Source: Clostridia bacterium (lineage in GTDB: Bacteria > Bacillota > Clostridia > Christensenellales > Borkfalkiaceae). Taken from it: DNA of 64,000 nucleotides. The notes under the pieces were generated by a model that had not been told where the DNA came from, ran no database searches, and was given only the letters and a program-made list of their open reading frames with translations. Within the stretch, counting starts at the first letter, position 1, and the number at the start of each line of letters is the position of its first letter. Location: positions 1-64,000 of the forward strand of contig JAFVQT010000067.1 of NCBI GenBank assembly GCA_017504655.1, read 5' to 3'. Positions 35,398 to 43,208 of this stretch are shown piece after piece. The position numbers and the translations under genes are program-made.

Positions 35398-36501
35398 ATG
35401 AAAATTATCGTAAACGGAAACGACCTTTCTTCTGCCGTAATGAAGGTATCAAAGGCAATCAGCTTAAAAACAACCAACCCGGTATTAGAGGGTATAAAAT
35501 TATCTGTTGTAGGAGATTCTCTTACTCTCTCTGCAACGGATATGGAAATAGCTATAGAAAAAACTATAATAAGCGATACCTTTATGGAGGGAAAAACAGT
35601 TGTTCCCGGTAAGCTCTTTGCAGAATTTGTAAAAAAGCTTGAAAATGAAGAACAGGTAGAGCTTGTTTTAGAGGACGAAAATAAGCTTAAAATAGTTTAC
35701 GGTGCTTCTGAGGTATTTTTATCCGTTCTTTCTGCAGACCAATTTCCGAATATAGAAAAGACAAACAGAGAAAATGCTTTTTCTTTATTGCAAAAGGATT
35801 TTAAGGACATAATTGCAAAGACGGCTTTTTCTTGCTCTTCTGATGAAAGCAGACCTATTTTAAAGGGATGTCTGTTTGAAATAAACGAAAGCTTTTTAAC
35901 GTGTGTTGCCATCGACGGATTCAGGCTTGCCGTTTGCAACAAAAAGGTTAAAAATGCATCTTCCTCGTTCAGCGTAGTTGTTCCTGCAAGAGCACTTAAC
36001 GAAATTTGCAGATTGCTTGAAAACGACGATCAGGAAATTACTTTTATAAACGAAAGAAATAAGTTTATGATAGAAGTAGACGGTACCGTATTTATAACCA
36101 GACTTTTAGAAGGTAATTTTGTAAATTACAAGCAAATAATACCGAGTGAATTTATAACGACGGTAAAGGTAAGCAGAAACGGATTTTTAAGTAGCCTTGA
36201 AAGAGCGACGGTCGTTGCAAAAGAGGCTAAAAATTTGGTAAAGCTTGATATTAAAGAAAATTATATTAACGTTTCCGCAAACAGCGAAAGCGGTAACGTA
36301 AACGAAAACGTTATTATTAATTTAGAGGGCAAGGATTTATCAATAGCATTTAACTCTAAATATCTTTGCGATGCGTTAAAGGCAGCAGGCGACGAATTCG
36401 TAAATATTTATCTCAACAGCTCTATATCGCCCTGTGTTATAAAACCGTATTCAGGCGAGGAATATCTCTATTTAATTCTTCCTATACGAATTAATTCTTA
36501 A
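35398..36501 (+). CDS. dnaN: DNA polymerase III sliding clamp (beta subunit)
   Basis: The 367-residue protein has the three repeated clamp domains. It starts 'MKIIVNGNDLSSAVMKVSKA' and contains 'LEGIKLSVVGDSLTLSATD', shortened here to 'GDSLTLSATDMEIAIE', 'ESRPILKGCLFE' and 'IDGFRLAVCNKK'. The end 'YLILPIRINS' matches the usual 'hMPhR' tail. It tethers DNA polymerase to the template. dnaN normally follows dnaA; here it directly follows the AT-rich origin region and no dnaA is in the window. Confidence 0.96.
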   Translation: MKIIVNGNDLSSAVMKVSKAISLKTTNPVLEGIKLSVVGDSLTLSATDMEIAIEKTIISDTFMEGKTVVPGKLFAEFVKKLENEEQVELVLEDENKLKIVYGASEVFLSVLSADQFPNIEKTNRENAFSLLQKDFKDIIAKTAFSCSSDESRPILKGCLFEINESFLTCVAIDGFRLAVCNKKVKNASSSFSVVVPARALNEICRLLENDDQEITFINERNKFMIEVDGTVFITRLLEGNFVNYKQIIPSEFITTVKVSRNGFLSSLERATVVAKEAKNLVKLDIKENYINVSANSESGNVNENVIINLEGKDLSIAFNSKYLCDALKAAGDEFVNIYLNSSISPCVIKPYSGEEYLYLILPIRINS

Positions 36502-36529
36502 AAATTATATAAATAGGCAATAATTAAAG

Positions 36530-36558
36530 TTGACAAACAAAGGTAAAAAAAGTATAAT
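36530..36558 (+). promoter_or_regulatory. Promoter of rpmH-rnpA-yidD
   Basis: TTGACA (36530-36535), 17 bp, TATAAT (36553-36558). It lies 29 bp after dnaN and 74 bp before rpmH. Confidence 0.85.
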
Positions 36559-36631
36559 TGCAAAGCGAGTGTTTTAAATAAACACTTAATAAGTATAATA
36601 AAAAATATAAAAATATAAAGGAAGTACTATC

Positions 36632-36766
36632 ATGAAAAGAACTTATCAACCAAAAAAGAAAACCAGAAATAAGGTTCACGGCTTTAGAAAGAGAATGTCT
36701 ACTACCAGCGGAAGAAAGGTATTAAAGAGAAGAAGAAACAAAGGTCGTAAAAGACTTACTTACTAA
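36632..36766 (+). CDS. rpmH: Ribosomal protein bL34
   Basis: The 44-residue basic protein reads [18 protein letters not shown] at the N-terminus and ends KGRKRLTY, the classic bL34 pattern with Thr/Ser-Gly-Arg ('[17 protein letters not shown]'). AAAGGAAG precedes the ATG. It lies 6 bp before rnpA, the conserved pairing in bacteria. Confidence 0.97.
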   Translation: MKRTYQPKKKTRNKVHGFRKRMSTTSGRKVLKRRRNKGRKRLTY

Positions 36767-36772
36767 GATAAA

Positions 36773-37102
36773 TTGATATATAGATTAAAAAAGCAAAGCG
36801 ATTTTGACAAGCTCTTCAAAAAGGGAAAGAGGGCTTATTCAAGGTCGCTTATGATGCTTTATACAAAATCAAATCAATTAAAGATAGGTTATTCTCTCGG
36901 AAAAAAGCACGGTAAGGCCGTAAAGAGAAACAGAATAAAAAGATTGCTCCGCTCTGCAGCGAGAGAGGTTTTTAAAAATTTAAATATAAGCTATAACGTG
37001 GTATTTCTTCCTAAGGTACAGGAAGAATATTCTTTTAAGGAGTACGTACACGATATGGCCTATTTAATAAAGAAGGAAAACCTTAATGAGAATATTGAAT
37101 AA
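36773..37102 (+). CDS. rnpA: Ribonuclease P protein component
   Basis: The 109-residue protein assists the RNase P RNA in cutting tRNA 5' leaders. The signature 'KKHGKAVKRNRIKRLLRSAAREVF' (core 'AVKRNRIKRLLR' near residue 50) is present, as is the N-terminal 'YRLKKQSDFDKLFKKGKRAY'. It must use a TTG start at 36773, since no ATG or GTG lies upstream of the conserved N-terminus. It overlaps yidD by 17 bp. Confidence 0.95.
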   Translation: MIYRLKKQSDFDKLFKKGKRAYSRSLMMLYTKSNQLKIGYSLGKKHGKAVKRNRIKRLLRSAAREVFKNLNISYNVVFLPKVQEEYSFKEYVHDMAYLIKKENLNENIE

Positions 37103-37334
37103 GTTTTTTATAAAAATATTAAAATTTTATAAAAAATATATTTCCGGAGGATTGAGATCCGGGTGTATTTTTAAGCCAACTTGCAGCATCTATGCGATTG
37201 AGGCGTTAGAAAAACACAATTTTTTCGTGAGCATCGGTCTTATAATTTGGAGAATACTCAGATGTAATTCTTTTAATAAGGGTGGGTTTGATCCCGTTCC
37301 GGACAGAAGAAACGTTAAAAAGTGGCTTATATAA
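37086..37334 (+). CDS. yidD: Membrane protein insertion efficiency factor YidD
   Basis: The 82-residue protein has the family core 'KFYKKYISGG' and 'FKPTCSIYAIEAL' and ends '...GGFDPVPDRR'. It is a membrane-associated amphipathic protein thought to help YidC insert membrane proteins. It overlaps rnpA by 17 bp and precedes yidC by about 160 bp, the standard order. Confidence 0.95.
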   Translation: MRILNKFFIKILKFYKKYISGGLRSGCIFKPTCSIYAIEALEKHNFFVSIGLIIWRILRCNSFNKGGFDPVPDRRNVKKWLI

Positions 37335-37497
37335 ATTTATTCTTATTTTTAAAATGTATAAATTAATAAAAAGCCTGTTTTTAACTATTTAAGAAAATTT
37401 TTTGCTTAACGTAATATTAAGCATTAAGTAAAAATGAATATAAAAAAGAGTAAAACAGCTTGTTTATACTCTGTTTTTGCTATTTAAAAGGAGAATA

Positions 37498-39126
37498 ATG
37501 GGTTTAATTAACATATTATCAGTAATACCTATTCCCTCATTCGGCAACCTCGGTGAAGTTAGCTTAAAGCACGAATGGTTATGTAAAATAATCAGCTCTT
37601 TGATTAACTTTGTCGGTGACGTTGGTCTTGGTATTATACTTTTCACTCTTATTTTAAAGCTTATTACCCTGCCTCTTGATATTTATTCAAGAGCGTCTAC
37701 AAAGAAAAACAGCCTTAAAATGGAGATGATGAAGGACGACCTTGAAAAGCTCAAAAAACAATACAAGAATAATGAAAAGCTTTATCAGCAAAAAATGATG
37801 TCGCTCTATAAAAAGAACGGCTATTCTGCATTTTCTGCATGTCTTCCTACCCTTGTAACGCTTATTTTCTTTATTATCGTAATAGGTGCGTTTAACAACT
37901 ATTCCCGTTTTGCCGACAAAGAGGTATTTAACCAGATGGGCAGAGCATACGACGCGTGCTTGGACGAATTTAATAAAGAAGAGGTTTTATACAGAGAAGA
38001 AAATAAGGATTCTTATTATTTAAACTATAATGCCGCAATAAAAAACGGTGGCTACGGGGAATTCTTTGAGGGATACGAGGAAGGCGTTATAAGTGCTCAG
38101 AGTATTCACTCTTCTTCATATTCTCTTAAATTAGAGGAGCTTACAAAAGAAGGAAACGCACTTGTAAAAAAATACCCCGATATTGGAAGTTATTTAAAAA
38201 ACGGTTATTATGATTATTCTACCGTTGACGGTGAGCTTTATTCTATTTTAGGGTCTTGTATTCAAGATTATATAATAACCGCAGAATTTACACTTACAGA
38301 CGAACAGTTATCGGCTTATTCTAAAAAAGAGGGCAATTTCTATTATATAAAGAACATAGAAAAGTTTGAAAAAGACTTTAATTCTATGTATATAGATAAC
38401 ACTACTTTTGAGCTTTTATATGATTTAGCCTTAGAAGAAGCTCTGATAAAAGAAAGCTTTGAGAAAAACAGCAACCAATTTGTTTGCAGCAAAGCTCTTG
38501 AGCTTATAGGAAACGATTATTTAAACGAGGTTGTAAGACCTAAGGCAAGAGAGGCTTCTGCAAAGGCATATGAAGAAAATAAGTCATCTTCGGTAATTTT
38601 CCCATGGGTTAAAAACCTTTGGGTTGTAGACAGTCCGTTTAAATACGCTCTTCCCGAAATAAGCGAGCTTAAAAAGTCTCTCGGTCAGGAAAATATGGGT
38701 AGCTTAGAAACAGAGGCTGTTTATAACGAGCTTACCTATAATTTAAAGGCTAAATATCAACAAAAGGGCTTTGGAAAGGGTAACGGCTTATTTATCCTCG
38801 TTGCTCTCTCTATTTTAACAATGCTTGGTTCTACCTTAATTATGAACAAGCAACAAAAAACGCAGATGCAGCTGTCTTCTGTAGACGGTGAAAATTCTCA
38901 GGCAGCGTCAACTCAAAAGATGATGACCTGGATGATGCCCATTATGTTTGGTATCTTTGCATTTATTTATTCCTCTGCGTTTTCTATTTACATGATAACG
39001 AGTTCACTTCTCTCTACCGGATTTACTTTGCTTATTAACTTTTTTGTAGAAAGAGCATTTAAAAAGCAAATCGAAGAAATTGAAAAACAAAAAGCTGAAA
39101 AGATTAAATACGGAAAAAGAAGATAA
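37498..39126 (+). CDS. yidC: Membrane protein insertase YidC/Oxa1 family with very large extracytoplasmic loop
   Basis: The 542-residue protein inserts membrane proteins with or without Sec. Conserved helices are 'GLGIILFTLILKLITLPLD' (about 40-60), 'LPTLVTLIFFIIVIGAFNN' (about 115-135), and the C-terminal group from about 427 ('LFILVALSILTMLGST', 'MMTWMMPIMFGIFAFIYS'). Between the second helix and the C-terminal group lies an insert of about 290 residues, rich in charged and Tyr residues, that should face the outside; Bacillus YidC proteins have a far shorter segment. The Arg in the cytoplasmic groove is likely that of 'YSRAS'. ATG 37498 follows AAAAGGAG. The insert is a lineage-specific feature to note. 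Confidence 0.93.
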   Translation: MGLINILSVIPIPSFGNLGEVSLKHEWLCKIISSLINFVGDVGLGIILFTLILKLITLPLDIYSRASTKKNSLKMEMMKDDLEKLKKQYKNNEKLYQQKMMSLYKKNGYSAFSACLPTLVTLIFFIIVIGAFNNYSRFADKEVFNQMGRAYDACLDEFNKEEVLYREENKDSYYLNYNAAIKNGGYGEFFEGYEEGVISAQSIHSSSYSLKLEELTKEGNALVKKYPDIGSYLKNGYYDYSTVDGELYSILGSCIQDYIITAEFTLTDEQLSAYSKKEGNFYYIKNIEKFEKDFNSMYIDNTTFELLYDLALEEALIKESFEKNSNQFVCSKALELIGNDYLNEVVRPKAREASAKAYEENKSSSVIFPWVKNLWVVDSPFKYALPEISELKKSLGQENMGSLETEAVYNELTYNLKAKYQQKGFGKGNGLFILVALSILTMLGSTLIMNKQQKTQMQLSSVDGENSQAASTQKMMTWMMPIMFGIFAFIYSSAFSIYMITSSLLSTGFTLLINFFVERAFKKQIEEIEKQKAEKIKYGKRR

Positions 39127-39147
39127 TAAGCATATAAGGAGATAAAA

Positions 39148-39942
39148 ATGGCTGAATTTTTAGGCAAGACCGTAGAAGAAGCAATTGAGCTCGGTCTTAA
39201 GACTCTCGGCATTGAAAAAGATTGCGCTGAGATTACTGTTTTAGAAGAGCCCGTAAAAGGATTTTTGGGCTTAGGTGGAAAAAAAGCAAAGGTAGAAATT
39301 AACGTAAAAAAGACTGACGGAGAAAGAGCCGTATCATTTATTACAGGTCTTTTCGACCTTATGGACGTAAATGCTAAGTGCAGTTTAGACCAAGAGGGAG
39401 AAAAGATAATTATCGACGTTATAACCGACAACTCTTCTTCTATAATCGGTTACAGAGGTGAGGTTTTAGACGCTCTTCAAAGCTTGGCAGGCGCAGTTGC
39501 AAACAAGGGAAGAGACGATTACAGAAGAGTCGTTGTTGACTGTGAGGGCTACAGAGAAAAGAGAGAGGAAACCTTAAAGAGCTTAGCTGAAAAGCTCGCA
39601 GCAAAGGCTGTCAGAACGGGTAGAAAGGTTACCTTAGAGCCAATGAATCCATACGAGAGAAGAATTCTTCACTCTGCGCTTTCTGACTCTACAGAGGTTA
39701 AAACTCAGTCAGAGGGAAAAGAGCCTAACCGTTTCGTAGCAATAATTCCAAACAACTTAAAGCCTTTTGATAAGGACAGAAAGTATGACGACCGCAGAGG
39801 TGGCAAGGGCGGTTACAACAAAGGCGGAAGAAGAGATGACAGAAGAGGTAGCAGAGAGTCTGCTCCGCGTCAGCCAAGACCAAAGACAAGCGGCTTCGGT
39901 ACGTTTTTAGGCAACAGCTTAAAAGACGGCTCAGACGAATAA
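39148..39942 (+). CDS. jag: RNA-binding protein Jag/KhpB (Jag_N-KH-R3H) with RG-rich tail
   Basis: The 264-residue protein has three parts: Jag-N ('EFLGKTVEEAIELGLKTLG' and 'KGFLGLGGKKAKVEI', 1-52), a KH domain ('SSSIIGYRGEVLDALQSLAG', 88-140) and R3H ('NPYERRILHSALSD', 165-205). A basic, Gly/Arg-rich disordered tail (210-255, 'RRGGKGGYNKGGRRDDRR') is unusual for Jag and looks like an RGG RNA-binding region. KhpB with KhpA regulates cell elongation through RNA binding. The final 25 bp of the gene and the region behind are duplicated at 42698-42762, and the gene's terminator is split by a hairpin array. Confidence 0.94.
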   Translation: MAEFLGKTVEEAIELGLKTLGIEKDCAEITVLEEPVKGFLGLGGKKAKVEINVKKTDGERAVSFITGLFDLMDVNAKCSLDQEGEKIIIDVITDNSSSIIGYRGEVLDALQSLAGAVANKGRDDYRRVVVDCEGYREKREETLKSLAEKLAAKAVRTGRKVTLEPMNPYERRILHSALSDSTEVKTQSEGKEPNRFVAIIPNNLKPFDKDRKYDDRRGGKGGYNKGGRRDDRRGSRESAPRQPRPKTSGFGTFLGNSLKDGSDE

Positions 39943-39982
39943 CTATATACAATATAATATATAATGAAAAGCGAGGGATATT
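39918..39982 (+). repeat. 65-bp direct repeat, copy 1 (end of jag and first arm of its terminator)
   Basis: The copy matches 42698-42762 at 61 of 65 positions. It comprises the last codons of jag, the AT-rich spacer and GCGAGGGATATT, the first arm and loop of a terminator. The second arm is displaced to about 40305. Confidence 0.9.
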
Positions 39983-40304
39983 AGTGCGTCAGTAATAAAG
40001 ATTATTACTGACGCACTAGTTATATTTGCCTGTCGGCAAGTTATATTGCTTTTCGCAGTTATATTTTGCTATGCAAAGTTATATTTACCCATAGGGTAAG
40101 TTATGGCAAATATAATATAACTTTGACTAAAAGTCAAAATATCACGCAAGGAACTTGCATATCACTTTTAGCCACAAGGCTAAAAATATAACTTATTAAA
40201 CTTTAATTTTCGTGGATAACAAAAGCACACTACGTTTCACTTTTAGTGAAGTATAGTGTGCTATACTTTTTTTATGGGCTAACAATCCCTATGGGACACG
40301 CGCT
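39983..40304. repeat. Hairpin array inserted in the jag terminator (MITE-like or REP-like)
   Basis: A perfect 16-bp stem with a 3-nt loop opens the array (39983-40017). Then come short hairpins joined by AGTTATATT: TGCC/GGCA, TTGC/GCAA, TACCC/GGGTA. In the second half are TTTGACT/AGTCAAA, GCAAG/CTTGC and TTTTAGCC/GGCTAAAA joined by ATATCAC or ATATAACT. A final stem GCACACTA/TAGTGTGC (about 40225-40261) encloses TTCAC/GTGAA. There is no coding frame. After it, TTTTCCCTCG (40305-40314) restores the second terminator arm. Confidence 0.75.
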
Positions 40305-40333
40305 TTTTCCCTCGTTTTTTCTTTTAAAAGGTA

Positions 40334-40361
40334 TTGACAAGTAAGATAATTATGCTATAAT
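40334..40361 (+). promoter_or_regulatory. Promoter of the LRR lipoprotein at 40380
   Basis: TTGACA (40334-40339) and TATAAT (40356-40361) with a 16-bp spacer, 18 bp before the start and overlapping the approach to AAAGGAG. The very short leader leaves no room for an attenuator. Confidence 0.8.
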
Positions 40362-40379
40362 AAAAAAAAGGAGCATATT

Positions 40380-42695
40380 ATGAACAAACACATATTAAAA
40401 TTCTTATTTTTACTGTTATTATCCTGCTTTTCGTTATTTGCAATTTCGTGCGTAAATGACAATTCCTCGTCTAAAGAGAGCCTTTTAGAATCCGGCTCGG
40501 AGGAATCCTTTATACAAAGTCAGGAGAGTTGTTCCTCGCAAGAAGCCCCGTATGAGCTTTTATATAATATGATATCAGTTGAAGGGGTTGACCAATACGA
40601 GGTTGTAGGAATTGAGGCAAGCGAAAGGTCAGACGTAGAAATCCCCTCTTCTTATCAAGGCTTGCCCGTAACAAAAATAGCAAGAGAAGCGTTTAAATCC
40701 ACTCTGTCAAATACCTGTCATTTTATCGTAAGCATAAAAATACCAAGCAGCGTAAAAAATATAGAATGGGGAGCTTTTTCTAATTGTGAAAATTTGGAAA
40801 GAGTTATATGTGGAGACGGTATAACAGAATTATCAAACTATATATTTAACGGATGCGAAAGCTTAGCTTACGTTGAAATAGGTAAAAATACAACTTATAT
40901 AGAGATTAATGTCTTAAACACAGTAAATTTAAAAAACATTGTTATACATGAGGAGAACCCAAGCTATAAATCAATAGACGGTAACTTATACTCAAAAGAC
41001 GGAAAAACCTTGCTGTGTTACGCAAAGGGAAAAGAGGATAGCCAATTTATTATTCCGGAAGACGTAACTGCAATAGGACTGAGGGCTTTTTTAAAATGTG
41101 ACAGCCTAAAAAAGATAATTATAGGAAAAAACGTAGCTGAAATAGATGAATTTGCTTTTTTAGAGTGCTATAATTTAGAAGGCTTTGAAGTAGAATACAG
41201 TAATAGCTGTTATAAGGAAATAGACGGTAACCTGTATACAAAAGACGGAACGGAGCTTATTCAATGCGCTGTTGGAGATAAAGCGGAAACGTTTGACGTT
41301 CCCAAAACTCTTACCGACGTAAAATCAAATGCTCTTGTCGGCTACAGATCTATTAAAAATATAAACGTTGTTGACTTAGAGGCATGGTGTAATCTTGCCG
41401 GTCATTATAGCTTTTCGCATTACACTGCCAGCCAAAGAAATTTTTATATAAACGGAGAGTTGGTGAGTGAAATCGTAGTTCCCGATACGGTAACGACGTT
41501 AAAGCGATTTACCTTTTCAGGATTTGAAAATATTCAAGTAATTAACGTTGGAGACGGGGTAACACAGCTTGAATATTCCTCAATATCAGCATGTAAAAAT
41601 TTAAAAGAGATTGTGTTTGGCAAAAGCGTTAAAGTCTTGCAAGACGGTAGTTATATATCCTGCACCGGCTTGGAAAAAATCACTGTAGATGAAGAGAACC
41701 CCAGCTATAAGTCGATTAACGGCGTTTTATACACTAAAGACTGTTCCGTTTTATTAAAATATCCCGAGGCAAAAGCAGATACTGAATACACCGTTATTGA
41801 GGGTGTAAGGGTTATAGAGCAAAGTGCATTTTTTAAAAATGAAAACCTACAGAGAATAAACCTTTTAGAAGGTCTTGAAGAAATAAAACGAAATGCTTTT
41901 TCTCTTTGCAAAGGCTTAAAGGGTATAGAAATACCAAGCAGTGTAACAACGTTAGGTGATTCTGCTTTTTCAAGCTGTTTGAGCTTGGAAAGCATAATCA
42001 TACATAACCCGGAAATTATTATCGATGGGTATTATCAATTTGACGGATGCAAAAATGTAACGTATGCAAAGATACCCGCGTCTGTGATGAGATTAATTCC
42101 TGCGGAAGAATTGACCTTTGCACAAATAACGTCCGGTACAATAAGTGACGGCGAGTTTGCGGAATTTGATAAATTAGAAGAGCTCATTGTAGACAGTGGC
42201 GTTTCGAAAATAGGAGCGCGGGCATTTTATAGCTGTGATAATTTACAAAAAGCCCAAATAAATTCTCCTGTTATTGGAACTTCTGCTTTTTCAGGTTGCG
42301 TAAGCTTAACAGAAATTATTCTTGGCGATACTGTTGTAAGTATTGGCGATTATGCATTTGCTTCGTGCAGAGGTGTTGAGAGCATTAAAATTAAAGGAAG
42401 CGTAAAAGAAGTTGGACTTTATGCTTTTGCTTATTGCACCGGCATACAAAGTATAGTAATAGAAAAGGGTGTCGAAAAAATCGGCAATAATGCGTTTACG
42501 GGTTGTGCAAATTTAACAAAGCTGTACTATTACGGAGAAGAAAACGACCTACTAAGTCTTGTGATAGGAGATATAGGTAATGATTATCTTTCAAATGCAG
42601 TCGTATATTATTATATAGAATGTCAAGAGGATTTGCCCGAAGAAGGAAGCTACTGGCATTATGATAATGACGGAAGCATAGTAATCTGGCAGTAG
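40380..42695 (+). CDS. BspA-type LRR lipoprotein inserted beside jag
   Basis: The 771-residue protein has lipobox AISC (Cys24), then a Ser/Glu/Gln linker to about residue 55. The rest is BspA-type LRR units broken up by three 'NPSYKSIDGNLYSKDG'-type inserts (about 195-215, 275-295, 435-460), a pattern known in Trichomonas and gut-bacterial LRR_5 proteins. The end is 'YWHYDNDGSIVIWQ', with TAG as stop. There is no C-terminal PPC domain, unlike the pair at 18-22 kb. It has its own promoter and is bounded by 65-bp direct repeats, so it is likely a late insertion between jag and its terminator. Confidence 0.87.
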   Translation: MNKHILKFLFLLLLSCFSLFAISCVNDNSSSKESLLESGSEESFIQSQESCSSQEAPYELLYNMISVEGVDQYEVVGIEASERSDVEIPSSYQGLPVTKIAREAFKSTLSNTCHFIVSIKIPSSVKNIEWGAFSNCENLERVICGDGITELSNYIFNGCESLAYVEIGKNTTYIEINVLNTVNLKNIVIHEENPSYKSIDGNLYSKDGKTLLCYAKGKEDSQFIIPEDVTAIGLRAFLKCDSLKKIIIGKNVAEIDEFAFLECYNLEGFEVEYSNSCYKEIDGNLYTKDGTELIQCAVGDKAETFDVPKTLTDVKSNALVGYRSIKNINVVDLEAWCNLAGHYSFSHYTASQRNFYINGELVSEIVVPDTVTTLKRFTFSGFENIQVINVGDGVTQLEYSSISACKNLKEIVFGKSVKVLQDGSYISCTGLEKITVDEENPSYKSINGVLYTKDCSVLLKYPEAKADTEYTVIEGVRVIEQSAFFKNENLQRINLLEGLEEIKRNAFSLCKGLKGIEIPSSVTTLGDSAFSSCLSLESIIIHNPEIIIDGYYQFDGCKNVTYAKIPASVMRLIPAEELTFAQITSGTISDGEFAEFDKLEELIVDSGVSKIGARAFYSCDNLQKAQINSPVIGTSAFSGCVSLTEIILGDTVVSIGDYAFASCRGVESIKIKGSVKEVGLYAFAYCTGIQSIVIEKGVEKIGNNAFTGCANLTKLYYYGEENDLLSLVIGDIGNDYLSNAVVYYYIECQEDLPEEGSYWHYDNDGSIVIWQ

Positions 42696-42697
42696 GA

Positions 42698-42762
42698 CTT
42701 AAAAGACGGGTCGGATGAATAATTATATACAATATAATATATAATGAAAAGCGAGGGATATT
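42698..42762 (+). repeat. 65-bp direct repeat, copy 2
   Basis: The copy begins 3 bp after the LRR stop codon and reproduces the end of jag, including the first terminator arm. Here the terminator is intact. Confidence 0.9.
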
Positions 42763-42775
42763 TTCCCTCGCTTAA
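42749..42775 (+). terminator. Intact jag-type terminator behind the LRR gene
   Basis: AGCGAGGGA, loop TATT, TTCCCTCGCTT. It can also serve the minus-strand kinase remnant. Confidence 0.8.
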
Positions 42776-42776
42776 T

Positions 42777-43199
42777 TTATTTTATGCTGTTTAAAACATC
42801 TTCTACAATGTAGGAAGAATCTATTTTTAAGTTGCACTTTAAATTGTCAAAGATGCCGTGCCTTGCTTCAAGCATTTTTTCCACCGGTATGGGCAAATTG
42901 CCCCTCATACGCTCTTTAAACCTCTCTTTTATAGTCTACAAATCTGCCGTAACTACTATTTTAAAGGCCTTTTCGGGTAGAAAAGAAAGATGCTCCTTTT
43001 CACTTATTATATAAATGACGTTTTCTCCGTCGACTGCGTTTAGGAGCAGCTTTTTAAAGCTATTCTCTGCAACCGATGGATTTTTTTCTAACCTCAAATA
43101 ATCCTTGCCGGAATAAACTTTTGCGTGTAAGCTTTTGTTTATCCCGTCTGCAAGCGTAGATTTACCAACGCAGTTTTCACCGATAATTGCAATTAACAT
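42777..43199 (-). pseudogene. P-loop nucleoside kinase-like gene with in-frame amber stop
   Basis: The frame starts 'MLIAIIGENCVGKSTLADGI' (Walker A GENCVGKST, residues 8-16) and runs to TAG at 42938-42936 after residue 87. The same frame continues without break for another 52 codons ('TIKERFKERMRGN', 'PVEKMLEARHGIFDN') and ends at TAA 42779-42777. The part beyond TAG reads like the normal C-terminal half of a small ATP-binding kinase, including the basic lid 'RFKERMRGN'. A single GAG-to-TAG change would explain it. It is either a recent pseudogene or a readthrough case. The start lies 9 bp downstream of the nitroreductase stop, so the two formed an operon. Confidence 0.8.
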
Positions 43200-43208
43200 A
43201 ATTTCCTC

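Noticed and set aside
40211-40219. TTATCCACG (minus strand), the best single DnaA-box match near the origin region
   Set aside because: It is isolated inside the hairpin array; one 9-mer with one mismatch is expected by chance in this AT-rich DNA.
39983-40304. Possible CRISPR-like array
   Set aside because: The stems differ in sequence and spacing, there are no unique spacers of constant length, and no cas gene is nearby.
41706-41719. Exact 14-base match to the dispersed motif (CTATAAGTCGATTA) inside the LRR gene
   Set aside because: It encodes S-Y-K-S-I-N in a repeated 'NPSYKSI' protein motif, whose other copy (near 40963) uses different codons. Chance plus coding constraint explains it.
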